Below, in pieces: positions 1 to 11,183 of a stretch of DNA of 64,000 bases. The translations under genes and the position numbers were made by a program. How positions within the stretch are numbered: position 1 is the first letter of the stretch; each line of letters begins with the position of its first letter. Under the pieces are notes generated by a model. The model was not told where the DNA came from, ran no database searches, and worked only from the letters and a program-made list of their open reading frames with translations. Source of the stretch: Antitrichia curtipendula (Eukaryota; Streptophyta; Bryopsida; Hypnales; Leucodontaceae); NCBI GenBank assembly GCA_951230915.1, contig OX579638.1, forward strand, positions 6,838,696-6,902,695, in the 5' to 3' direction.

Positions 1-570
1 ATGCATAAAAAATAATTGGGTTCTCTTTGGATATTCTTGTTCTACTTTCATTTGTGAGTAAAAATCCTCTCACATTATTTTGTGTCACCGATTGTGTAGC
101 AATGTACATTTACAGCATTAGTGCTCACTAGAGGCAATGTTAGACATGAGAAGTCGAAAACACACCATGTATTACATCGAATACATAACCATTCAAATAC
201 AAATTCAATAACATAAATAAACAAATAAATAATTTGAAAACTCACTATGATTAGAACGTACGGGATGAATTTTTTAAATGAACAACATAAATCATAAATC
301 TACAATTCATTTTATATGGAGTTCTTATTTGAATGGTTTCAAATAATTTTGGAATATATAAATTTCTTGAATTATTAATGCTATTGTATGGATGTAATAT
401 ACAAATCATGTTTCACAACTACTAGTCTTCCCTGTGTTGTTGCCATCAAGGTTGTTCTGTCGGACCTGGCAACATCGCAACAAACAGACATAACATGACA
501 TCTAGTAGATCCTCTGCAACGTCACATAAAGTCAAATTTACCTTTGACTTTTCAAAAAATTACCTTCCTT
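1..570. other. AT-rich stretch, no gene seen
   Basis: No reading frame with coding character and no recognisable repeat was found. The sequence is AT-rich and ends where the GC-rich array begins. Confidence 0.5.
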
Positions 571-599
571 TTACCTAAGCCACGTGGATGCCATGTAGA

Positions 600-1015
600 G
601 TCTGCGTGGCACATTTAGGGGCGTATGCGGATGTGACGTGTACGGGCGATTGCGTGTACACAACGACCGCAGATAGGGGCGACTTTGTGTAAGGGCGACC
701 TCGGGTTGGAGCGAGCACGGATAGAAGAACACGGGTGTAGGCGACCGCGGGTAGGAGAACACGGGTATGGGAGAATGCGGGTAAGGGAGACCGCGGCTGA
801 GGTGACTTCAGGTGGACGCTTAGACCCGCGGTCGGCCCCTCTTGGATCCGAAGTTGCCCCATTTGACCCGAAGTCGCCCCATTTGACCTAAAGTCACCCC
901 ATTTGACCTAAAGTCACCCCATTTGACCTGAAGTCGCCCCATTTGGACCCGAAGTCGCCCAAGCTGGATCTGAAGTCGCCTAAGCTAGACCCGAAGTCGC
1001 CCAAAACGCGTCCTT
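600..1015. repeat. GC-rich degenerate tandem array with two opposed arms
   Basis: From about 650 to 800 the top strand carries units of the type GGGCGACCGCGGGT. From about 830 to 1010 it carries the reverse sense, units of the type GACCCGAAGTCGCCCC spaced about 20-22 nt, including several near-identical copies with ATTTGACC between them. The two halves are therefore an imperfect inverted repeat. The right-hand half is in the sense of the gene that follows. Related arrays lie at 12.78-12.91, 15.60-15.71 and 23.98-24.25 kb. ORFs predicted across this array are repeat artefacts. Confidence 0.8.
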
Positions 1016-1035
1016 CAAAAAAGTGCACCCGTGCT

Positions 1036-1135
1036 CGCCCACCTATATATCCATGCGCCCATACGGTTTTTTTCACCTTCATTCTCCACTTTGGCTCTCT
1101 GTCTTGTTACCTTTAGTGGCTACATGCGTGATCCT
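1036..1135 (+). promoter_or_regulatory. Shared promoter/leader module of the unknown-family copy 1
   Basis: Directly after the GC-rich array comes a TATA-like CTATATAT (about 1043), then ATTCTCCACT (about 1082) followed by TTGGCTCTCTGTC and then AGTGGCTACATGCGTG. The same order, TTCTCCACT then AGTGRCTGARTGC, occurs upstream of the copy at 12.6 kb and of the kinase gene at 15.4 kb (both minus strand). It is therefore read as a duplicated promoter plus 5' leader. The transcription start is inferred, not shown. Confidence 0.55.
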
Positions 1136-1209
1136 TGTGTTGAATATTTACTTTTTACTTCATTCATCTAAGCTTGTGTTATCGCAAGCTCTCGACGTAC
1201 AGAGATCCC

Positions 1210-1856
1210 ATGGCTACCAGAGGCAACAATAATGGGTCACTTCCTCTCCCTCAGACGATGCGCACTCCTGGTTGCCTCAGCAAGGCTGCCAAAGAAAGGA
1301 CTCGGAAGCACAAGGGCACCATTCATAAGAAGCGGTTACATGTACTGAATAGTGAAAATCACATTGCTTTTAAAGGGTGGAATGAGGAGCCAGAGCCATG
1401 GACAATGCAGACCTGCGAAGACTACATCGAATGGTGTCACATCAGCAAGATGTTTCCGGCGTGGCGCCATTATCACAACCGTCACACTAACAAGGCAAAT
1501 CTGAAGCATTGTGAAAATCCAGACTTCACTCAAAGGTGTATAGAATTGTGGCAGGCTATTTATAAAAACCCCAACGTAGACAGGAATGAAGTACCTCTCT
1601 TCATCGCTAGAGGAGCATATGCGAGGTGGCCCTAAAAAAGGAGGTCGACTGGAGCACAGTCAAGGAAACTACATACGTGGCATATCCAACAAGCGGATTA
1701 ATACCAAGAGGTGTTATGGCTTTTCTAGACGAGGGACTTGAGCCTATTCAAAGTGCTCCTAAAAACAGAATACCTACTGAAGTTCACCGTGATGATTCCA
1801 AAGAAGATCCTGATTCTGACGGTACGCGGAAGCCAAAGATAGCACAAGACAAATAA
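1210..1856 (+). pseudogene. Unknown-family protein, copy 1 (frameshifted)
   Basis: ATG at 1210 follows the shared promoter module by about 100 nt. The first frame runs to 1635. A second frame (to 1856) takes over at about 1620, and comparison with the copy at 12.6 kb shows that a single missing base there restores the alignment. The product has a basic N-terminus, then a conserved block. In that block AFKGW, EWCHI, KMFPAWRH, a spaced N-x2-HC-x-N element, QRCIELW and FIARGAYA are followed, across the frameshift, by LKKEVDWSTVKE. Conserved Trp, His and Cys residues suggest a folded domain, but I do not recognise the family. The C-terminus differs from copy 2 and is acidic/basic low-complexity. 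Function unknown; probably carried by a mobile element. Confidence 0.6.
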
Positions 1857-2277
1857 GACACTGTGGGCCCCACCAAAGTTCAGATTGAAAATGACAAGGA
1901 CCGTTTGTGAGTGTTTTAATCTCCCCCCTTCAGAGGTAAAACGTGCACATGGATTCTAGCGGCATGAAAAGTAATTTCTAAGGGATGAAATCAACGTAGT
2001 GTTCTTTGGCCTTCCAAGCAATGGACACTTTGTTATGTTGGTTTTGATCTAATCTAAGTAACTCAAAACACACTAATGGTTAAAGAATTAAAACTTCTAT
2101 GGTTAGTTGAATGCAATTAAATTTCTAATCAAACCAGAATCTACTCTAGGTTACTAATCTAATTTTAGGAATTTCTGAATTCTAACTAGCTATTTGGGTT
2201 TCTAATTGTTAATTTTGATTTTTAAAGTCTAATCTAAAGAATGAAGAGAAAAATTAAATGGATTTTGAAAATCATAC

Positions 2278-2349
2278 CTCGGTATCGAAAACATCAACAG
2301 TTCCGTCGTCGCAATACACAAACATGATCGTCTCCTCGTGGTTCTCCAT
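2278..2349 (-). CDS. Possible isolated first exon, unrecognised
   Basis: On the minus strand an ATG at 2349 opens a 24-codon frame. It begins MENHEETIMFVYCDDGTVDV and ends exactly at a good donor (GAG|GTATGA). Length and phase suit a first exon, but no following exon was recognised to the left and the family is unknown. It could be a chance match. Confidence 0.2.
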
Positions 2350-3744
2350 TGCCTTTCATAAGTCACGCCATTTTAGTTAAATTTGAGTTAATTATTGTTG
2401 AGTTGTAGTTCTAAATCCTATCTAAAAGTCAAGTTTTGTTAGTTTTGGCAATTGAAAATAATCCTTTGGTTTTAGGGATTTTAAAATTAAATGATAAATT
2501 TAATTCAATTTTCCTAAGTTTCCAATGAATAGTAGGTTTATTTGATTGCCAATTGTTTAATAGTTATTTTGTTAAATATTCCAAGATATTAGTTGTTGTT
2601 TGTTTTTATTGTTTTGGCTTATTAGGCCTAATAAAACAAATCCCCAAACTACAAACAAACAACTAATTTGGCTTTGGAATCCCAATTAATGACTAAAACC
2701 AAATGGATGAATAGTATTCTACTAAAATAATCAAAAACAATCGAAAACAAATCTAACAATGAATAGTAGAAGGAATAAACCAAATAAACAATACCAAAAC
2801 AATGAATTGATGAATAGTTAGATTCTCACCTTAATTGTATTTTAATTCGCTAAATCCTTCACGTGTCGATTGTTTCCTTCTTATTCTTCCTCGTCCTTCA
2901 ATTGTTGTTTATTTGTTGTTGTTGTTGAATTCTTGGCTATGGCGTTTGGAGAAAACTTGAGAGTTTCAAGAACCGAGAGAGAGAATGTTAGTTTAAGATT
3001 CTTAGTGTTCAAATTTTTCCTTTAAACACAAAAGTTTGGGTGTGGCGAGCAACGGCCAACCCTTTTGTGTGTATATTTTTAAAGCAATTTGAATGTTGAG
3101 AGATTTTGGGTATGATATAACCCACCAAGATTGTAATTGAGTTTTGTATTTTTTTCAAAGTTTGAACTTTTGTTGAGTTCCTGGACAGGCCGAAGTTGTC
3201 CCTGGACAGGCCGAAGTCGGTTTGGAGGCTCAGCCGTGTGACGGCCCTTGTGACAGCCCGTGGGACTGCCACGTGGCGAGGCGCTACTGGCCCAGCTCCG
3301 TGCAGCTCCGTCCCCGTTCAGCTTGTTCCCGTGGCAGCTCGTTCCCGTCAATCTGGTCCCCCTGGCTGGGAATCGATACCCGCCTTGATACACCCCCTTG
3401 CCGACTGTCTGGCCTTGCCTTTGGCTGCCCAACTAAACTGAAAATGATAACACTGGTATTGGAAGTAAATAACTGAAACTTTTTGGAATTGAAATTAAAG
3501 GCTAAACCTTTAATCAAAAAGATCAAATCAAAATAAAGGATATAAGAAGGTTAGTAAGGTTAAACTAATCTTCTATGAAATTCAAGGACAATGATAAATT
3601 AATAAATCAAATTGAAACAACAACACAGTTGGTGGTTTTAAAATCCGAATACCTCCAACACATGCCAAAACAAAAAGAGAAGTTAATCAAAGAACTTTGG
3701 ACTTAAAATAAGGTTAAAAAAGAATCTTATTTTATGATTTTAGT

Positions 3745-3915
3745 TCAAAGCTTTGCCGTACGAGGTAAATCTAAGTTTCTAATGGCGAATCTTGACTTTT
3801 ACAAATCAAAGCTTCGCTGTGCGAGGGCAACCCCAGGTTAAATTGAACAATTTAAGTTTCCAGTACCCATTTCCAGGTTTCAAAAATCAAAGCTTCGCCG
3901 TGCGGGGCAACCCCA
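3745..3915. repeat. Three copies of a CAAAGCTTCGCCGTGCG motif
   Basis: Copies at about 3750, 3805 and 3885 share CAAAGCTTYGCYGTRCGRGG and are followed by related CAACCCCAG text. The reverse complement recurs four times at 30.71-31.03 kb, so this is a dispersed element present in both orientations. Probably part of a retroelement leader or LTR, but no coding domain is attached. Confidence 0.55.
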
Positions 3916-6116
3916 GGGCAAACTGAGCTCTTAAGCCAATATAAGTATTTCGAAAGTTAGATTCTAAAGTAGGTACACATGACAGTGTTTAACCGAACAT
4001 TAGAAACAAATCTTCTAAAATTTCAAGTCAAAGTCAATCAATTAACTGCTAAAGGAGGTACACATGAAAGTGTTTAACCGAACATTAGCAATTAAACCTC
4101 AAATTCCGTTATACAACAAACTTTGAATAGGAAATTAGTCTAGAATACTTTTGGCAAGGTCAAGCCTCACCCCTTTAAGTATTTTAGTACCAAATGCGTT
4201 CACGTGTTACAATGGATTAGTATTCAAGTAATTTAAGTAAAGAATCAAGCTTTGGGGTTTTTGACCTCCAAATTCAAACAAGAAAGCAATAGGTTATGAA
4301 GGAACCCTCTAGTCCTTCAAAACACAAGGGAAATAGTGAAAAATGCAAAGAAATAGAAAGAATTAACCAATTTTTGGCTTAAAAGTGCTTCAACAACATG
4401 TTGGTAGCACAGCAGAGCAACAATAAGGAATTGAAAATAAGGGTTGGTCTGACAATGTGTCAGTACCAAGAAAATGAGAGTGAGGGTTATCGACAACCTT
4501 GAAAGGAGGCCTTTTATACTCGAGCCAAGCCCTCCCCAGTAAGTTGTCGATTAAAAAACGTTTAACTAACTACCTAATTAAATTCTAAACTACTACGAGA
4601 TATTTTGCATTTAATCTTTGTTTATAGGAAGGAAGGTCCTCAAGCAAGTTCCTTGGAGGCTTTAATTAGCCTTGAAATCTTGCCTAAATCAAATCCTTGA
4701 TTTTCCCCAAAGATTTTATGAAAATAACCCTAATTAACCTAGATATTTTGCAATTTAATCCTAGGTCAATTCCAAATAATCTTAGTTTAATCTAAATTGG
4801 CTTTTAAAGGAAAGATTTGACATCTTAACTAAATCCAATCTTCGATTTTCACCAAGATATTTTGTTAATTAACCTCGAATTACTACGAATTACTCTAAAA
4901 AAGTCAAACTAAGAGCTAGCCCTGTCTATCTTTTAGTGAAAAACTCCAAATTGAAAACCGATTGCGCCATCGTGTTCAAAAGACCTCAATTAGCCTAGAG
5001 GACTCCCTACCCCCTTCTTCCAGGCTGTAAATATTCGTAAAAACCACTAACGGTAATTCTAGAGAAAAGTCAAAATCCCAACTAATGGAATTTGAGTTTT
5101 CCAAGAAAACTAACTGGCTAGGGTTGCTTGGAAGGTTCGTGAGAGTAAGAAAACATTCCTTGTTTGCGACATTTGGACACCGCTAGCTCCTGGCTCGCCG
5201 GTCAACCCACCGTTGTGTTGTAAATTCTTGTTAAATTTGATGTCGTTGCTGATTTGGGTACTTTTGACTATCAAAAAGTCTTCAAACTTGACAGGTCGCT
5301 TACCTAATACATAAAACTCTAATCTAATTTTTAGTGAGATTTTACCGCACTTTGGGTAATTTTTCTAAAAAATTACCATTAGTTTAAAAGGCGGTTGACT
5401 TCCCATAGAGTCATCGTGGAGTTTTGTAAAATCCCGAAACTTTTGGGCAATCTTTTGGGAAGTGTCCAAAGGTCAAGGGCAAAACCAAACCTCCAATAAG
5501 GATGCTAATTTTAGCAATTCCTTAATAATTTCCGCCCGGAGGGGAAATTATTCTAGTACCGGGGTTGTTGTAGATGATTAGCTCCGCTGTTGATCTCTTG
5601 GCATGCTTTCATCCTAAAAGCACCTTTTTGTAAGCTCCAATCACCTCGCCCTTCTTCTACTTTGCATTCTGATTCATATTCTTCAACATTTATAGGTCTT
5701 CATGTAACTAGTCCATATTCTACATGAATTGGATCGAGATACTTCTAAACCTTGATATAGACTCTTACACTTTAGCCAGGATGTCACATGTATTCACATG
5801 TCAAGTGTTACATGGACAAGACACTAGAACTGGCTAACTCTCACTTCATCACATCTCTCTAATACGTTAATATGGACTCTAAGACACTGAACTTAAGACA
5901 TAAACATAGAAAAGCATAGTATTTTGTGCATTCCATGAATTTAGGAAGGTTCCTCACTAATCTGGTAGGAACTTCTACCAAACTCCTCTCAATTACTAAT
6001 TCATGCTATTTTGCGTGAATTAACACTAAAAACTAACAGTAAATCGCGAAAAATAAATCCAAAGCTTCAAGTGCTAACTTGAGGGCTCACACCGTTCAAC
6101 GTCACAAGGTCAAAGA

Positions 6117-7874
6117 GTGAAAAACCTCCCAAAGGTGCGACGTTCAATCACGCGAATTGGGCCAGGATCAACTTTAGCAGCAGGTCCGGACCCACCGTTG
6201 CCAGCACAAGATGCCAACAACGTCTTCGAATTTGGTCCAAACGATGACATGCCCATGGGAGCAGTTGTCTGTGCTTCCATCCCTCAATCTATAATGAGTC
6301 GAACTGACAACACTATGACTCTAGCTAAGGCTCTCGACCTCCTAAAGACTAAGGACATTAACATTGCTTTGCTGCAAAGCAATGTTAGGAAGTTGCAATC
6401 TGAGTGTGAACACAAAAATTGTCTCCTCTCTCAACAATCTATAGAACTGCAATGCCTCAAAGACAAAGCACAAGACACTTTTACTTTGTCGGACATGGAT
6501 GACGCCTTTCTTGAGCCTGATTCACATCATTTGGACAAGGTTGTAGGCGACCTCACCAATGACGTGCTTCACCATTCTCCTCTTGCCAAGCATGCCAAGC
6601 ATTCTTCAATGACTCCAAATGCGCTTCTTACAGCAATCATGGAAGATACTACCGCAAATGATCTCCAAGAGACCCAAGATTCACTCTCGTTTCCTGTGAT
6701 TCTTCATTCTGTACAGTCGCAGTCGAGATTGGACCTTGAAAAAAAACCCAGAATGCTTCGAGATCGGTTGTCACAGTTGGGGGCCACATACTATCATTGG
6801 AAGGTCGCGTGCATCCTCTCAGTGGACAGAGTACAACAAGTTGCAAAGGAATTGGAGAAAATTTCAAGAAACTTCGTTGCACAAGAGCCTAAACGAGAGT
6901 GCGGTCTCACGTCATGGGCATTGATGGAGGACATGTTCCCCACTAACATGGACTTGGCGGAAAAGACCGACATTGATTGGACAAAAAATGGTTGGGACCA
7001 CAAAAAACAAATGTCCAACCATATCGAAGTGGAGGAAAAAAAGCTACTGTGGCCACATCCTGCACCCTTTGTTTTGGACCACACCAAATGTCCCATATGT
7101 CTAGAGCAATTTGGTCCCGAAGGTGGCTGGGCACTTGGATCATGTACACATGTGTACCATCCTCAGTGTCTCATCACGCACTATTTGATTAAACGTCGTT
7201 GCGTTCTGTGTTCAATCCCATTCCATGATTGTTTGTACACCATGTTCAACTTGACGACTTACATGCCTCCTTCTTGAGAACACAACAGTGATACGACAGA
7301 AGACACCAGAATATGGGTCCGAGACTTGCTCTGGAGCTGGAGACAAGGAAATCATGATTTGGAAAAGGGAGTTGCTAGTTCCCAATTGAATTGGGAAACA
7401 GATCCGGAAGAAACTGCCAGAGTTGGAGTCAAGCTGATGGGAAAAGAGCCACAAGGCGAAGGGAGGAGGGCATTCTTCTACCAGTGCCTTGGTGGATATT
7501 TCAATAAGAGCTCCGGAACCTTCAATTGAAGTCTTCATCCACAACGACACCGTTGGAATTTTCAAGGATTGAGGGTGGCCAATCAAGATGCAACAGCCTC
7601 CATGGATGAATTGGACAGCATGTCTTACTTAGACTCTGTATATGGGCCTTATTGCCAAACTCAAGCCCTCGACTATCTGTTGGAAGAACACTCTCTAAAG
7701 ACCAAAAAGACCCTCAAAGCTCTAAAAAATTCCAACGTCCTGGAATCCATTTTGAAGGCGGACGGACCAGCTTCACGAACTCGTGCCAAGTGTAAGCTTG
7801 GTGTTGGGGAGTCATCCACCTACGAACGTGGTGAAGGAAGTGGTTCTCAAAACGACACAGATGTTATCATCTAA
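6117..7874 (+). pseudogene. RING-finger coiled-coil protein, two in-frame TGA stops
   Basis: One reading frame covers the whole stretch and is broken only by TGA at 7275-7277 and 7527-7529. The open part upstream of 6117 lacks an ATG; the first in-frame ATG is at 6249, so the true start may be there or in an upstream exon. Residues about 70-150 look helical or coiled coil. Near residue 325 a RING-H2 motif is visible: CPICLEQF, then CTHVYHPQC, then CVLC (spacing C-x2-C-x14-C-x-H-x2-H-x2-C-x10-C-x2-C). This is the zinc-binding fold of E3 ubiquitin ligases. The C-terminal 200 codons after the first TGA keep coding character and end in an acidic/Ser-rich tail. The stops suggest C-to-T decay (CGA to TGA) rather than a short protein; a 386-residue product ending after the RING is the alternative. 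E3 activity is inferred only from the RING. Confidence 0.6.
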
Positions 7875-8409
7875 ACATTTTTGTTCTTCGTTTACGTCAA
7901 CATCTTTTTGCGTAATAGTATACATGCTGTAAGGCCCCTAGCATATGGTCATACTATATCTACACTAGCAATGGCGAGCAGTGTTTAGTAGTTTTTTTTT
8001 TTTTCTTCAATTCTACTTCTGTGGCTTCGTTTTATAATTTATACTTATGTACTGCAATTTTATATTGCTTTGGTTTTCAATATACTACCTTGCCTTTCTT
8101 GTTTAAAAATGAGGCCATCCTTACAAAATTTGGAAATCTTCATCAATATTTAATTCTAAGCAAATCCAACCCAAACTATTTTCTGCTTCACTTATTCAAG
8201 TACATTGTTCAAAAAATTTAGATTTATCATCCTGGCCAATTGCCAGTTCAATGTGCCTAAAATTGAAATTGTAGACTTCTCTACCTTGTATTGAAGGTGA
8301 AGTAATGTCGTCCAACATTTCTAGAAAAAAACATCTATGTCTTGTAACTTCTGCAATGAGATTAATAAGTAGGAAAACGGGTTCACAATACATATAAAAA
8401 AATTGAACC

Positions 8410-8560
8410 ACAAATCTCTTGCTAGAACAATCTCACCAATGAAATTAGTATATTTCAATTCCATCTTAGAGCTTTTAACACATTAGTTCTTCCTTCAATC
8501 TTGAACTTACTTCTTCTTAACAGCTTCTTGATAAGTGAAAATGAAATGTTTTTGTTTTTT
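8410..8560 (+). repeat. Dispersed AT-rich repeat R1, copy
   Basis: Begins with CTTGCTAGAACAATCTCACC and continues with RTTTCAAT-CCA-CTTRGAGCT and CTTCAATCTTGAAC. Further copies in the same orientation are at about 9085, 15860 and (more diverged) 39995. Non-coding. Confidence 0.65.
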
Positions 8561-8639
8561 TTAATTTACTAAACTCTGAATTCAATTCTTCAACATATAA
8601 AAATAGTGGATTCAAAATCAGTATTGCCCAAATTCTAAT

Positions 8640-8820
8640 TTAATCCCTAAAGTCCCATTGTCCCCTCGGGGGACAAATGGGATTTCGGGCAGGAACCTAC
8701 AGGCTGAATTTTTGTTCTGATTTTTTGAAACTTTTTTGAAGAAAGAAAAATTGATTATCTTCGTGGGAATATAATTTTTATTTCAATTGATGCCCGGGAG
8801 CAAAAGTTATACCACAAAAA
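8640..8820 (+). repeat. Dispersed repeat R3, copy (inverted relative to 13.33-13.51 kb)
   Basis: Shares CCTAAAGT, a run around CCCCTCGGGGG, TTTTTTGAAAC, AATATAATTTTTA and then GCCCGGGAGCAAAAGTTAT with the reverse complement of 13330-13515. A third copy lies at 51690-51860. Relative to the RING gene (+) and the kinase gene (-), each copy lies downstream of the stop codon in gene sense. It may therefore be part of a shared 3' flank. Confidence 0.6.
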
Positions 8821-9084
8821 GCCCCAAACCAAACTCAGCGGGTAGCACCAAAAAAATCATAGGAAGTCAAAATAAATTAAAATTTTTTTTTTCCCCTAAA
8901 ATAATAAATTTCTATATACGTGTGAAGCTTTGATTCATTCTATTTGGACAAGTATTGAAATAGTTATGGACAATCCTGTTTTTCAAGCAATCTAAGCATT
9001 TTCTTGGAAAAATAACTTTTAGGATTCATTTTTGAATGCAATTTTTAGAATTTTGAAAAAAAAAATATTAGACAAGGTTGTTCT

Positions 9085-9850
9085 TTCTTGCTAGAACAAT
9101 CTCACCGTTGGAATTATTGTGTTTCAATACCACCTTGGAGCTATTAATGATTTAGTTTTTTATTCAATCTTGGACCTACATTTACTTAACAATTTTTTAA
9201 AGAATGAAAATCGAGTGTTTATTTTTTGAAATTTTTTTCATAAGTTCTCAACACAATTCTTCAATACAAAAAATTTTAAACTTGAAGTCCGTAGAGTAAA
9301 TTTTTGTTCCAAATGGCGACCAAAGTCAGCTGAAATTGGAAAAAAAGCATTCAAAAACACTACTTTCCAACTTTGAATGCTGATATCTTCGAATCCGTAC
9401 GGTCAAATTTGATGAAATTTTTATCACATGATCTAAGACAAGTGAAGTACAAGATCCTACGGTTAAATTTTTAAAAAAAAGTTTTTTTTTGTTTTCTTGG
9501 ATGAACGCAGCAGGAATGACAGTTTTCAGTGGTTTCTGGCCAGAAAATAGCCTTGGGACTTTAGGGGTTAAGATGATTCAAAGCCAAAAAATATATTCAA
9601 GCAAGGTATAAAAAAAATCGTTTACTTCACTTTAAATGTAAATATCTTACAATGAACATGGTAAAACATTTTTCAATTTCTTCTACACATTTATATACTA
9701 GTCTAGTAAAAGATCCTACGGTATGATTACTAGATATGCCGGGGAAAAAAATTAAAGTTGTCAACACCTTCGCCACCTTGCAATAGAAGTGGTAGTTTTG
9801 AGTGGTCTTTTTGAAAATAAGGCCTTCAAACTTTAGCGGTTAACTTACGT
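9085..9850 (+). repeat. Dispersed AT-rich repeat R1-R2, longest copy
   Basis: R1 (CTTGCTAGAACAATCTCACC at about 9089) is followed at about 9610-9740 by R2. R2 holds CACTTTAAATGTAAATATCTTAC, TTTCTTCTACACATT, ATACTAGTCTAGTA and ATCCTACGGT. R1 then R2 in the same order occurs at 15860-16330 and 39990-40450. No ORF; looks like a non-autonomous element or an untranslated part of one. Confidence 0.6.
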
Positions 9851-11183
9851 TTTCTAGCAATACTAAGTTATAAGGTTTGAATCCAAATAATAAAGAACTG
9901 AATTTAGAGCAACGTGTAGGAAAATAAAATTAATTTGTGCAATTTTTTTCTTATGCTCAAAATTATTTTAAAGTTGAAGTACATACGAGCTTGAAATTTT
10001 GTTTAATACTTATACTAGCAAGATAGAATTAAAACTCACTAATTCCTAAGGTAGCAAGCAAAAAAATGATTGTCCAAAAACCAAGATCCTCCATATCTTT
10101 CACATCATTTAATATCAAAATAGAATTAATCAAAACTTTTCATGTAGCAAAGAATATAATGTATGAGAAAATCTATTTGAAACAAGAAAGAAAATTTAGG
10201 TCAATATCTATTACTATATTAGTGTCTAGTCTCATTGGTTTTTAAATTCTTTGGCATAAGTCTTACTTCTTTAGGACTTATTCAAATTAAAAAAATATAT
10301 TACTAAGAAGATGATATGTTCAGATATTCTTCAAGAAAGTTCCAAGATATATTTACAAAATCAAAAGCACATGTATTTGGAGTTTTGCACAGAATCCTTT
10401 GTATCCATCAAGAGACTAAACATTCTTTTATGGGTTATCATTCTTTATTTTTTAATTTGGAAATTTTCAAATAAAAGAGCAAAAGACAAGTTAGATCAAT
10501 TCATAAGCTTTTCCTTCCTTCAAGGTCCGCAAAATAAAACTCCTTATTTTAACTTTCATCGGTGTCATTTGGAATTCCGCAGTTCAAATTTTCTTTAATC
10601 CGTACCAAGCTATCAATGTAAACAATCTAAAAAAATAATTAGTTTTTTTTGTTAATTTTTTTATTCGCTCTCCAATTTCACAGCAAATCCTTGAAAATCT
10701 GCTCTAGCATCTACAATATTTTTGGAGTCATGAAACAAGCTTTCACAGCTACATTATTGGAGGTGCCATCATTCTTATAATATTCATGCCAAAATTTCAA
10801 ATTATTGTATCAATGTAGCATGAAAGAATTATTAGAAATACCAGACTAAACTCCATAGTCTTTCAAGGATTACAATTCATATCTATAAAAGTATCTTCAT
10901 TTTGTTATCAAAATTATTTTTTAACACAAACATTACAACTCAAGTTTCATAGATCCTTTGAAATTTAGAGCTCTACACTTCTCATAAAATGTCTTCACCC
11001 TTGCCCATATGGGGCAACATACCAATTAAGAAGTTTTCATACACACGCCATAAAAAAGAAATATAAACACTTTTGAATGAGAAAATATTATATTTATTTA
11101 TTTACTCAAGGTAACTGATAGTCTAACATCCAAAACAAGGGTGGGCAAAATGTAAAATTTCCACTCTGCTCCTATGAGTACCA

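Larger units (their letters stand above)
1860..5700. other. Non-coding, repeat-derived interval
   Basis: AT-rich sequence without a convincing gene, apart from one possible small exon (2278-2349, minus). A GC-richer patch at about 3180-3420 gives only overlapping ORFs on both strands without protein character. Repeated motifs at 3745-3915 are listed separately. Two similar lines about AGGTACACATGAMAGTGTTTAACC occur at about 3970 and 4055, a local duplication. Confidence 0.4.
7875..11180. other. AT-rich non-coding interval with dispersed repeats
   Basis: No gene recognised. It holds several dispersed AT-rich repeats given separately (8410-8560, 8640-8820, 9085-9850). Short ORFs such as 10311-10598 have only Phe/Leu/Lys-rich random composition. 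Confidence 0.45.
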
